This document shows positions 27,749 through 37,665 of a stretch of 64,000 nucleotides of DNA, in pieces (position 1 is the first letter of the stretch; every line of letters starts with the position of its first letter). The position numbers were made by a program, and so were the translations under genes. The notes under the pieces were generated by a model. The model worked only from the letters and a program-made list of their open reading frames with translations, was not told where the DNA came from and did not search any database. The stretch lies in the NCBI RefSeq assembly GCF_963678635.1, contig NC_087064.1, positions 41,571,165-41,635,164 on the forward strand, given 5' to 3'. The stretch comes from Symsagittifera roscoffensis. Taxonomy: Eukaryota > Xenacoelomorpha > Acoela > Convolutidae.

Positions 27749-28233
27749 TTTAGGGCTTTGTTTGGCTCGTCTACCCGTGTAAATAATTTATATCTTTCCT
27801 AGGTTACTCTTTACTTTTTCGAATGAAATTGTGATCACATCAAATAAATCTCTGATTGTCTGCTTTGATATTTTTTATGCTGGTTGGTCCGTAAAAGTCG
27901 CTTTTTCTTCTGACCCCCAAACTAGGAATTAACGTGATACTAGTTTCTGTTGCACTTCCGCTTAGAAGCTTTGATGTCCCTACTTTTGGTCCTCTTAGCA
28001 TCCGTTTCGCATTTTCCACTTCAATCTTTCACTTGTGCCAGCTTTTCTCTTACTGCTCTTCCTGCTTTTGCAGTAGTAGATTCTGATGATCGAGATGATT
28101 AGGGTCTTGGTAATGGTTCTACTATGACCGTTTCCGGTGGCTGTGGAATGATGTGGCGATTTACAATCTCCTTAACCGTAGCAGCCATTACGGTCTGTTC
28201 CAGCCAGGTTTTGATTAATCATATGGGTCATTT

Positions 28234-28265
28234 GATGCCGACGCCCAGTATGCCGACGCCCAGTA
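28234..28265. repeat. Perfect 16-bp tandem duplication
   Basis: The sequence 'gatgccgacgcccagt' occurs twice head to tail, apart from its first base. It lies at the boundary where array C ends. It may be a slippage product or a duplicated insertion target; no further role is visible. Confidence 0.6.
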
Positions 28266-29700
28266 TACCTGATTTGTATACCATACTGACTGCGCCATGA
28301 GATATCTCCTAGTATAATTAGAAACAGATTGTTCGTAAAATGAATCCTTAGAGTACAAACAATAGGTTTTCTATGAGTGGGTAAGATAAGCGTAAGAACC
28401 GTACTCAAGAAGTTGACACACTGATCAGATTTGACCTTTGAGATCAGGCATTATGACTGATCTTGGTCAGGACCGGCAAAACATCATACTACGTAACAAT
28501 ACTTCATAGACTAATCGGCTACTGCCGTAGCAGTGCAAAAAAAACTCCAAAGTAAAATTATTTCAGTTTAAAAAAAACAATTACACGTTTCTAACCAATC
28601 CTGTGTTTAAACTTTTTCAGGCAAGGTAAAAGCAGAAACAAAATTTTCATCGGACAAGCATAATAGATAGAAGCAATTGGAATCAAAATGTGTCGTTTTC
28701 CAATGCATATTATGCAGCAAGTTGCCAAAACAAAGAGCAATTTTATTCGTTCATCAAATTTTTGAAACAGTTAACGCAATACATTTATTGAGGATAGTCT
28801 TTTTTACAAACTACATTTTTTTATGGATTTTTGCCAGACATTTTTACAATCTAAAAAGTTCGATACCCTTACTCGACTGAAATTTATTTCACCTGCAACC
28901 AATTTTTGCTCAGAGATAAGGTTTGAAAATGCCAATTTGGTATATTCAACTTCATTTTTCCGCAGTTTAAATAAACACTCGCGTTAAAATGATCACGCTG
29001 TGAATCGACAACATTTATTAGGAATTTCTTTTAAAATATAAATTTGTCCTGATCGTTTTTCAAAAAACTGAGATGCTCAGAATCAATTATTTAAAAAAAA
29101 CACATCTTAGAAACATTTTTTTACATAGAGGCGAAGATGCACTTCGCATACACAAGCTGAAAAATGAACGATAACGCCACTGGGAAAATTGAATGAGTAA
29201 AACTTTGAGTCTACAAAATTTCATAAGTGACATAATTGATAAGTGACGTAACCCAATTATAACGCATTAGCAGTACCAGTGTTTTTGAAAGAAAAGAAAT
29301 TTTCCAAATAGGATGCCTCAATTTATAGAGCAGTCTATGGAGCAGAAAGAACATGCAAAAACTAAATGTAATAAAAATAAACTCTTTTTTTTTATTTGAG
29401 ATTTTTGTGAAAACTAGCCCCTCACACGCCATATTAAGTGCAAAGGGATAAATTTCGCTTCTAGTAAGAATGCAATTGTGGCAAATAAGTTCCTTCATCC
29501 AACTTCGAACGATTTCTTCGACGGATTAAATCTCCGCTTATGCGTTAATAGAGCGAAAAAAATCGCGCGTTAATTGTCCCAAATTGGCCGAAAAAGCCAT
29601 CTTTTAACCCTCATAATTTAAAAAATTCAAAAGTCGAAATGTATCTCAAGAAAAACAAGACTGCGCATATCATATAAGAAAAAAACATTTATTTTTCAAA
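28266..29700. other. Gene-free stretch with interspersed repeat fragments
   Basis: No gene is recognisable. About 28,670-28,790 is a diverged relative of part of the family B unit ('ttttccaatgcat.ttat.ca.caa'). About 29,150-29,345 matches 38,890-39,085 inside the SRSF2-like gene's intron (shared 'aacgcattagcagtaccagt'-type sequence). About 29,525-29,580 is a reverse-orientation relative of the 'ttaacgcataagcgg' block of family H. Confidence 0.6.
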
Positions 29701-31130
29701 TTTAGTTACTTTCAAATCAAAAGTTTTCCAGTTTTTATTCAAATCAAAAGTTTTTTGAAAACTTCTAATCAATTATATTACTGAGACTTTTGAAAAACTG
29801 CAAAAATTGAATTTTCCGAGGGTCATAAGTACTCGTGTAAAAAACTGGGCGCTACCGTTTTTGGAGTGGAGCTTCCCTTAACCCCTTCTTCAAAATCAAA
29901 ACAATATCACAGATTCGGGAGAGTAGTTTCTGAGAAACAAAAAGTTTTAAAAAACAGTCAAAAATTCAACTTTTCCGAAGGTCATGACTTTTTGTGAAAA
30001 ATAATTTAGGCGTAACCACTGATGCAGGGCAGCTTCTCATAACCTGATCTACCCAATGAACCAAATATCGCAGATTTGCAAAACTTTCGAGAAAATGTAA
30101 AAAAATTCAAAAAAATTGGGTACAAAAATCCCCCCATTCATTTTTTCGAAGGCTGTAGAAAGTGAGGTAAGGTAAAAAGACGATAGGGGATTATGCAGGC
30201 ACAGAATGTAGTTACAGGACTTCCAATTAAAACTACTATTTTGAAAACCGGCTGTATTTTTTGAGAAAAAAGAAAAAAATATATTAATAATAATAATACA
30301 AAACCCGATGCCATACATTTACATCAACCTGATCTTATCAAATAGGAACCAGAAGCCACCTTAAATTTGAAATACCTGTATGATATTTCATATAATTTTT
30401 GTATTGATGCGGAAGGAGAAGGGTAATAAAAAAAACAGACCTATAGCAAAAAAAATTGAATTCCAATTAATGACTTCAAAATCAGTTAATTTTAATAATG
30501 ACTTTATTTTCTTTAAACTGCGTCGTAACTTTTGGTGTTAACAAACCTAGGCGTAATCGTTTATGCAGAGGTGCTTCCCACAACCCATTCTACTTATTGA
30601 AACTAAAACCTCAGATTTTCAAAAAGTAGTTTTCGAGAAAAATCGACAAGTTTCAAAAAACAGTCTAAAAAACGTGAATTTGATTTTTCTGAGGGTCATA
30701 GCATTTTGTCGGAAGAAAATTGAGCGTAACTAAAAAGGCAGGGGAATTCTCTACAACCCGTCCGTTCGATAAAAACTAAAATACCAGATTTGGGAGGCTA
30801 GTTTTCCAGAAAAGTGTAGTTTCAGAAAATGGTCAAAAAATCGAAAGTTGACTATTTTGAGGACCCTTAGTTTTTGTGGAAATTTGAGCCTAGCCGCTTA
30901 TCCAGAGGAGCTTTTCACAACCTGTTCCAATCATTGAACCTATAATCGCAGATTTGCGTGTGTAGTTTTTGAGAAATTGTATAAAATCCAAAAACGTAGG
31001 TAAAAAGTTCACCCCACACATTTTTTCGAAGGCTGAATAAAGTGGGGTAAAGTAAAAAGAGGATAAGGGAGTATGTAGGTACACAAGGGAGTGGCCGAAG
31101 TTCTCATTGGTACCACTCTTTCGAGAAAAA
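29700..31130. repeat. Diverged ~170-bp repeat family
   Basis: A block recurs with heavy divergence near 29,840, 30,005, 30,545, 30,715 and 30,885. Its shared order is 'gagggtcat..tttttgt', 'ggcgtaacc', 'gcaggggagcttc', 'cgcagatttg' and 'gtagttttcgagaaa'. Spacings are mostly ~165-175 bp, consistent with an old tandem or satellite-like series partly broken by other sequence. A further piece is at 33,655-33,900. It is non-coding. Confidence 0.6.
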
Positions 31131-31132
31131 CG

Positions 31133-31235
31133 AATATTTTGCAAAACGTCTCAAAAAAATGATAAAAACAGGTATTATGAAAATGTATGGGATGGGGTTT
31201 TTTTAAACTATTTTTGAGACGTTTTGCAAATATAT
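31133..31235. repeat. Small inverted repeat next to the foldback element
   Basis: Arms 'ttttgcaaaacgtctcaaaaa' and 'tttttgagacgttttgcaaa' flank a ~40-base loop. The loop ('aacaggtattatgaaaatg...') resembles the loop of the larger palindrome immediately downstream, so this is probably a short relative of the same foldback family. Confidence 0.6.
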
Positions 31236-31243
31236 AATTTAGG

Positions 31244-32216
31244 TTTTATAGAGAACTTAAATTTGCTGTTTTTCGTAGATGTGTCGTAGAAAAAATCATA
31301 CCAAACCTGGCTGCGGTTTTATTACCCAAGCAATGCTTGTGTTAACGTACGAACTCATTTTTTTTCCAACCTGACTCGCGAATATTGTTGCGACGCAATT
31401 ATTGTTGCAACAAAATGTGTTCAATTTGAAAGTTTTCATTTTGATCAAAAACCAGCTATTAAATACAGCCAATACTAAGGAAATTAACACAGACTATTTT
31501 ATTGCAAATTCCTGTTTGATTAAAACAGCTATTATGAAAGTGCATGTGATCGAGTTTTTATTTAACAGGAATTTGTAATAAAATAGTCTGTGTTAATATC
31601 CTTCGCATTGGCTGTATTTAATAGCTGGTTATTGATCAAAATGAACACATTTTGTTGCAGCACTAATCAGACTTGTTAACGGGCAGCCATAATTGAATCC
31701 CGGCAAGATATAATTCAAGTCGAGCCCGTTGGCGGCCCGATAAACAGGGAATTTATGAAATATCGGCCCGTTGGGGCCCGTTGCTGCTTTTTGGTAAAAA
31801 AAAAACAAATTTGTTTCAAATTAATTTTAATTAATTGTTTTACTTATTTATAAAGACCTTTCTTAAAAGCCATGGAAACCATTTCAATTGCCTCAACGGT
31901 TGTAGGCGAAAGTTTTGCCCGTCTTTCGGATACCGTCAGACCGCAATCTGAAACATAACATTGGTTAGTCAATAAAAGTAAGGCCCGTTGGGGCCCGTTG
32001 ACAAAAGTGAAAACCTCGGCCCGGCCCGGCACGGCCCACGGGCGGCCCGGCCCGTTGACAAGTATATTTCTTGAATATTTGCGACTTAAGTTGGAAAGAA
32101 AAGTGAGTTCGTACGTTAACACAAGCATTGCTTGGGTAATAAAACCGCAGCCAGGTGTGGTATGATTTTTACAACACAATTACGAAAAACAGCAAATTTA
32201 AGTTCTCTTTAAAACT
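31244..32216. mobile_element. Foldback (palindromic) element interrupted by a hAT remnant
   Basis: The left arm spans about 31,244-31,523. The right arm is its reverse complement and lies at about 31,560-31,660 plus 32,064-32,216, with a ~36-base loop between. For example 'acccaagcaatgcttgtg' in the left arm pairs with 'cacaagcattgcttgggt' in the right arm, and 'aatacagccaat' pairs with 'attggctgtatt'. The right arm is split by a ~393-bp hAT-like piece. Without it the element would be ~580 bp with arms of ~250-280 bp. A half element without the hAT insert appears at about 39,200-39,420. No transposase is encoded, so this is a non-autonomous foldback element or very large MITE. Confidence 0.8.
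31671..32063 (-). mobile_element. Internally deleted hAT-like transposon
   Basis: The ends are inverted: ACTTGTTAACGGGC on the left, and GCCCGTTGACAAGT on the right, matching 13 of 14 bases. The interior is rich in repeated GGCCCGTTG motifs, as in hAT subterminal regions. On the minus strand, about 31,844-31,950, is a stretch with SDCGLTVSERRAKLSP, the usual C-terminal dimerisation block of hAT transposases (consensus roughly FSxxGxxxxxRRxxLxP). It starts just after a TTTCAG acceptor-like site. The rest of the transposase is missing. I could not find a clear 8-bp target duplication. It is a dead remnant. Confidence 0.65.
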
Positions 32217-32239
32217 TAAATTCTATTTTTGAAATTCAC

Positions 32240-33640
32240 ACAAGCTGGAACTTGTTATTTTTGGCAGCATTGTAGTTTTAATACTTGCAAAACGTTAAAT
32301 TTGATTAGGATCATGAGACTCTGGAGTATGACGTATTGCCCTGTGAATGCCCTTTATTTAACGCTGTATATCTTCATAAGTATCTTCAAATATTTTTTGA
32401 AACTTAATTGAATACAGCGTTTATTGAGCTTTTTCTCCCGGCTGCCAAAATTTGTCAAGTTAAGGCCACAGTTAAGGCAGTTAGTTGTTTCTTTGATAAA
32501 CGTGACATGATGCACATATAAGCTCAAATACCACTGGTGGAGACGAGTCATAGGCTTTCGAGGCACCCGATTCAGCAAGATGCTAGTTGGAATTAACTTG
32601 GACCGGTATGCTCAATTTGCGAAGCCGGAATGATTGTCTACAGCTTCCTTAGCTTGCTCTTTGCAGTTGGACTCCGCAGGCGTCTTGCCACTGGATTTTT
32701 AGTTTTTAACAATCTTATTGGTAGTTTTTTTTTGGAAATAGTTTGACATTCCAGCTAAAAGTTATTCTGAATAGTTTCGCATTGTCAGTTTTGTGAACAA
32801 TTTGATGAAAACTAGTTGAGTGAAAAATATTCAAAAAGGAGAAGTCTGAATACACTCGATCATTTGCAATTGCTGTTATGGTATCTCAAATACAGTTTTC
32901 AAATTTCCATCTTATTTTGAAGCTGAAATCAAACTGCGCGTCTATTTGATAGAATAGCCGAATGCAGAGAAAGTTTCATTCCTCGCTGGCTAACTTGCTG
33001 CACCACATACGAAATTTGACAGAGGCGAAGCTGAGATTCGCACCACTTCCGATACAAAACAAGAAAAAATAAGATATAGAAAATAGACCAGTGCCCGTTA
33101 ACTACCTTGAAACCACAATATCAGAAATGAGATGTTAGTTTTCGATATAAGTCAAGAATCACAAATCAAAGTGGACTATTCCCAAAGACAAAACTTTTGG
33201 AGCAGAAAAAAATTGGACGTATCCGCTAATTTATTTATTTATTTAAATATTCATCATGAGTAATCAAATTATCAAAACACAATATGCAAAAATTCAAAGA
33301 TAACTCATGATAGGACAACCAGAAAGCCAACGAGAGGCTTGTTGAAGGTTGCCCCGTAAAGGACATCATATCACATCATATGACATCAGATCAAAAGGTT
33401 CAATAATTAATTTAGGTCAAAGAGGCAAATTTAAAGCGAAAAAAAAAACGAGACTTAAATAGTGCAATCACTCTTTTTTTTTTAAATTTAAGATCTTTAT
33501 TCTTTAACATGAGAACTAGAGATATCATGCAAGCTTATACTTACAAGGGTATACAACTGACAGCGGGCGGATGCGAAATAATGACTGTTAATTTAATTAG
33601 CGAGCAAGTGGGCCCAGTTCTTAAGAGCTGGTAATCCAGT
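32240..33640. other. Gene-free stretch
   Basis: No gene or well-defined element is recognised. A run of TTTA units near 33,228 and a short 'catcatat' repeat near 33,365-33,395 resemble the simple-sequence tails found after non-LTR elements, but no element body is identifiable. Confidence 0.5.
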
Positions 33641-33654
33641 TGTTCGCTTTTTTC

Positions 33655-33900
33655 TAACTCCCAGGGGAGCTTTTCTAATGCAGGGGAGCTTTTCTAAACA
33701 ATTCTAATCATTCAAATCAAAAATCAGATTTGAGGGGCAGTTATCGAGAAAACGAAAAAAAAAATCAAAAATATGGGTCAAATAATCCACCACTTTTTCG
33801 AAGGCGGTACAGAGGGTTCGGTCAAGTAGAAGAAAACTCTAGGGGAGTATTCAGGCACACAGGGAAGTAAGCAGTCTTTCCATTGATACCTTTTTTTGAA
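33655..33900. repeat. Detached copy of the ~170-bp repeat family
   Basis: This shares 'aggggagctttt', 'cagatttg', 'ttatcgagaaaa' and 'tttttcgaaggc' in the same order as the copies near 30,030-30,160 and 30,905-31,030. It also contains an internal duplication of 'aggggagcttttcta'. It is non-coding. Confidence 0.6.
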
Positions 33901-35018
33901 ACTATAGAAAAATACTTTTTGCAAGATGTGAAAACATTTTTTAGGACGAAAAACAGTTCGAAGCCTATCCAGTGCAGTATGTTCCTGATTCCATAGACAA
34001 GTCTTCAAACATGTTAAAAATTTGTCGGAACGCTCAAAATGAATGAACAAAGTGAGCGTCCTTGTTGCGGATTTCGCTTACAACGCACAGTTTGGCCTCG
34101 TACTGAAATATTTTTCAAACCAATTGGTGAACATACAACCAACTAAAAAGTGCGGCGTGACGTGTTTAAGTTGTATTCACCTTGAAAAGAGGAATTTTTT
34201 TCTAGCAAAACGAAAAAACAAAGGTAAATCAAGGCAAAGAAAATTGCATATTGTAAGATTAAATCAAACACTTAAAGCATATAAAGATAATTGGCCAATT
34301 TTAATTGAGACAGAATATTTTGTTTGAAAAAAAAGCAGTTCGCACGTAGGACCTATCCCGTCCAAGGCATAATCGGTACCTCCAGGCTAAAGTCGCTGGG
34401 AACGGAAGGTTTGATATCATTATGGACCAAGATACAAGTGATTCAATAACTCTGTGAAACAAGGTTAACCCGGAAAAAAGTCTATATTCCAGCGTATAAA
34501 TAATACTGAATAAGTTATGTTTGCCTTCCTTTGTTTTTTTTCACGTACCTTGCTATAATTTCACGAACAATTTCCGCCGCAACTGTGGTAATTTACTGCA
34601 TTCAGCTCTGCTGCATATTCTGCTGTTAAAATATGTTGTTATTCTGTTTCTACTGTTTTACTTAGTTCCGAGTTTCAAATGAACCAACATTTTCCTCTTA
34701 TTTTTGCTTTTGACATTTGTCAAGTTTTGATTTTATTACCGTATTTTCTCGGATAAGAACACCGTGGTTTATTCAATTGCCTTTTAATTGGTTTTTTCAT
34801 TCGAGGGTGTCTTCATTTGTTATTCGTCTTCATTTGTTATTCATCTTAAAACTCTTGATCCTGACGGAACTTTAAGTTCGACAATCACCCTAGGAGTGCT
34901 TTTCAACGCTGATTTTTTTTTTATTTGTTCAAGATTGAAAATAAAGAACTTAAATTAGTAAGTTACAGAAAGCCCTTTACTTAGGGCTCTCCGAGATAAT
35001 ACGGCAATCCAAAAAAAC
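33901..35018. other. Gene-free stretch downstream of EF-1alpha
   Basis: Nothing recognisable is coded here. A 94-codon plus-strand ORF at 34,043-34,327 shows no motif. At 34,738 the sequence 'accgtattttctcgg' resembles the ends of some invertebrate MITEs. A perfect 17-bp tandem duplication ('gtcttcatttgttattc') lies at 34,809-34,842. Confidence 0.45.
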
Positions 35019-35019
35019 C

Positions 35020-35025
35020 TTTAAT
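35020..35025 (-). terminator. Candidate polyadenylation signal for EF-1alpha
   Basis: ATTAAA on the minus strand, about 140 bases after the stop codon. It is the commonest variant of AATAAA, which is not found closer to the stop. The choice is tentative; an AATAAA near 34,920 is a second candidate. Confidence 0.35.
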
Positions 35026-35163
35026 TTAAAATCAATCCTTAAGTTCACTCATTTCATTGAGATCAATAAAAAGTTTGCACCCAAACTTCAATTTCAGGAT
35101 TGTTTAAAAGCACCTGTACATATCTTGAAACACAAATAATTGAGTTCTTTCAAGCAGAACAGA

Positions 35164-36591
35164 TCATTTTCCCTTGGCGGCTTTCTGTGCGCTCTTGGTA
35201 GCCTTTCCTGTCGCCTCAGTTTTCCTCACATCTTTGATAACGCCAACTGCCACCGTTTGTTTCATATCACGAACCGCAAATCTTCCCAGGGGAGCGTAGT
35301 CTGAGAATTTTTCAACACACATAGGCTTCGATGGAACCATCCAAACCATGGCTGCATCTCCGCTTTTAATCATTTTGGGGTTGTCTTCCAGTTTCTTAGC
35401 AGATCGTCTATCAATCTTTTCCGCGAGCTCCTTGAACTTGCAAGCTATGTGTGCTGTGTGGCAATCCAAAACTGGGGAGTATCCAGCATGGATCTCTCCT
35501 GGATGGTTCATGACGATGACTTGGGCGTAAAATTCTTTTGCTTCTTTAGGAGGATCATTCTTGCTGTCGCCTACAACCATTCCTCTCTTCACTTCTTTAA
35601 CTGATACGTTCTTCACGTTGAATCCCACGTTATCTCCCGGCACAGCTTCGGTAAGTTGCTCGTGGTGCATTTCAACTGACTTCACTTCAGTACTCAACGC
35701 AGCGGGTGAGAAAGTCACAATCATCGCTGGCTTTAATACTCCTGTCTCTACACGTCCGACGGGCACTGTTCCAATACCACCTATCTTGTATACATCCTGG
35801 AGGGGTAGTCGTAGTGGCTTTTCTGTGGGTCTCGCTGGTGGCATAATGTTATCCAAAGCCTCCCTCAACGTTTTGCCAGTTGTGGTTACCTCCTCTTTCT
35901 TCTCGTTTTTTCTTTTGCAAGTCCATCCTTTGTACCAAGACATGTTACTAGACGGCTCAATCATGTTATCTCCGTGCCATCCTGAGATGGGAACGAAAGG
36001 AACTGAGTCAGGGACATAACCTATCTTCTTGATGTAGGTGGACACTTCTTTCTGAATTTCTTTAAACCTCGCTTCGCTGAAAGGTGGCTCTGTGCTGTCC
36101 ATTTTGTTACAGGCGATGATAAGCTGCTTAACTCCAAGAGTGAATGCCAACAGAGCGTGCTCACGTGTCTGTCCATTCTTAGAAATTCCGGCCTCGAATT
36201 CACCAACACCTGACGCCACAATCAATACTGCGCAATCAGCTTGTGATGTACCAGTGATCATGTTCTTGATAAAATCCCTATGTCCAGGAGCATCAATAAC
36301 CGTGACGTCATATTTGTCGGTTTCGAATTGCCACAGTGCGATATCAATAGTGATTCCTCTCTCCCGTTCTGCCTTGAGTTTGTCCATAACCCATGCATAC
36401 TTGAAAGACCCCTTGCCAGTGTCCTGAGCATCCTTTTCGAATTTCTGGATCGTTCTCTCGTCAATTCCACCGCATTTGTAGATCAAATGACCAGTTGTTG
36501 TAGACTTGCCACTGTCTACGTGGCCAATGATAACGATGCTGACGTGAGTTTTGCCCTTCTTGTTCGCTGAGTCCGCTGCTTTAGGTGCCAT
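35164..36591 (-). CDS. EEF1A: Translation elongation factor 1-alpha
   Basis: A single uninterrupted exon of 475 codons encodes the GTPase that brings aminoacyl-tRNA to the ribosomal A site. The GTP-binding motifs are all present: GHVDSGKST (residues 23-31), the switch region with [16 protein letters not shown] near 100, NKMD near 163 and SGWHG near 203. The beta-barrel domains 2 and 3 follow ([30 protein letters not shown]). The opisthokont-type insertion before EALD is present, and is about five residues longer and more charged than in vertebrates. The start is the ATG giving [16 protein letters not shown]. This adds about nine residues compared with vertebrate EF-1A, whose G1 motif starts at residue 14; no ATG closer to the G1 motif fits. 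The C-terminus is lysine-rich. A TATA box lies ~65 bases upstream. All motifs are intact and the frame is unbroken, so it is very likely functional. The lack of introns could reflect lineage loss or retroposition, but no poly-A tail or target duplication is seen. Confidence 0.98.
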   Translation of the reverse strand: MAPKAADSANKKGKTHVSIVIIGHVDSGKSTTTGHLIYKCGGIDERTIQKFEKDAQDTGKGSFKYAWVMDKLKAERERGITIDIALWQFETDKYDVTVIDAPGHRDFIKNMITGTSQADCAVLIVASGVGEFEAGISKNGQTREHALLAFTLGVKQLIIACNKMDSTEPPFSEARFKEIQKEVSTYIKKIGYVPDSVPFVPISGWHGDNMIEPSSNMSWYKGWTCKRKNEKKEEVTTTGKTLREALDNIMPPARPTEKPLRLPLQDVYKIGGIGTVPVGRVETGVLKPAMIVTFSPAALSTEVKSVEMHHEQLTEAVPGDNVGFNVKNVSVKEVKRGMVVGDSKNDPPKEAKEFYAQVIVMNHPGEIHAGYSPVLDCHTAHIACKFKELAEKIDRRSAKKLEDNPKMIKSGDAAMVWMVPSKPMCVEKFSDYAPLGRFAVRDMKQTVAVGVIKDVRKTEATGKATKSAQKAAKGK

Positions 36592-36653
36592 TTTTGAGCA
36601 AGTGAATCACAAGACTTATCTGAAATTTTTTGGAATATTAGAAACAAGTTAGC

Positions 36654-36660
36654 TTTATAT
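36654..36660 (-). promoter_or_regulatory. TATA box of the EF-1alpha gene
   Basis: ATATAAA on the minus strand, 63-69 bases upstream of the EF-1alpha ATG. It would place transcription start ~30 bases downstream and leave a ~35-40 base leader, with CAAAAATGG around the start codon. A TTTCAG at ~36,621 could instead be the acceptor of a leader intron, in which case the real promoter lies further upstream. Confidence 0.5.
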
Positions 36661-37665
36661 GGGAACAGCGTTATAATCAATTATGTTAAATGTAAAACGT
36701 AAATTATCATTAACAAAAGCAACTAGTCCAAAATTTTTAGAATCCAGTACGCAAATAAAATTTGCCTGTCTCCAATCAGCATGCCGTGTCCGCGTCACGT
36801 TTTATTGCCTTGCACCTAAAACAACCCAATCTCTGAATTTAGAATTCGTTGTCACTAATTGTGGGAACAAGCGTTCGATACCTCGAAGTCAATCCATCGC
36901 TAGCTTTACAACTACCCTTTAAATAGCAGCCTTACCAGAATACTGAAAAAGACCATTTACCAGACTAACTGAAATTAAAATTTCACAAGATAAAATTTAA
37001 GCAAAAAGTTTCCTTTAGATTAGCTCAAATACTGAGTCACACACCCTCAAAAATCTCGAGCCAAATGTAAGCGCCGCAGGGCAGAGCGGTCGCTGCCTGC
37101 CAATTCTCCGTTTGTTATTAGCGTTTAAAATCGACTGTATGTAAATTCGGTTAGGTTAAACAGCTTATCTTGTCTGGTAAAATTGGTCTGGTAACAAGTA
37201 TTATCGAAGTTACGGTCAAAAAGCTAAATTACAGTCGAAACTGCTTATTTCGTTCACCCATTTCTGCTCAAGTGGGGTTAAAAAAATTGCTGTGAAAAAA
37301 CAAATGTCACTCTTCCATCGCTAAAACAAGACTGGATATTTCACGTTGGCTACCTTATCCTTATTTAAATTGATTCTCGCTTACAATCTTGGCGCACTGG
37401 AAGCAGCTCTCCTCCAATTAATTTAATCGCCTTTCGCAGGCAACTATCAACAGCAATATCACTGAAGACTTAATCTGCTTATCCAGCAGCACCTACTGCT
37501 TCAAGCAGCATCAGTTTCGCCTATTCAGCTTGGCCGCCCGCACCATACTTCTCCTACTCAGCTTCAACCCGCAACATTATCACCTATCAGCAGCTTAATT
37601 TCTGGTCTGCTACTCAGCATCAGTTACTCCGAGACTTGTAATAGAAAATCTGATCCTTACATCTT
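36661..37665. other. Intergenic region between EF-1alpha and the SRSF2-like gene
   Basis: About 1 kb holding the 5' flank of EF-1alpha and the 3' flank of the upstream SRSF2-like gene, both transcribed leftwards. A more GC-rich patch lies at about 37,070-37,120. The plus-strand ORF at 36,683-36,922 has no recognisable motif. No other gene is seen. Confidence 0.5.

Larger units (their letters stand above)
21350..28220. repeat. Repeat family C: tandem ~1.72 kb units with gag-like remnants
   Basis: Two nearly identical units are displaced by 1,718 bp (compare 23,301-23,645 with 25,019-25,363). They are preceded by a partial copy at 21,660-22,250 in which an internal segment has been deleted, and followed by a more diverged, more complete copy from about 25,950 to 28,200. 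All are in the same orientation. The coding-like content reads on the minus strand and looks like a Ty3/gypsy gag. The array seems to be a tandemly amplified piece of a dead retroelement. Confidence 0.88.

Noticed and set aside
31844-32179. A complete 111-residue hAT protein
   Set aside because: Only the last ~40 residues match the transposase; the rest is translation of the subterminal GGCCCGTTG repeats and the foldback arm.
34043-34327. 94-codon ORF as a host gene
   Set aside because: Composition is ordinary for AT-rich DNA and no domain is recognisable; cysteines do not form a known finger pattern.
35561-36427. Plus-strand ORFs of 152 and 111 codons
   Set aside because: They lie exactly opposite the conserved EF-1alpha gene and show no motif; they are shadows of its codon pattern.
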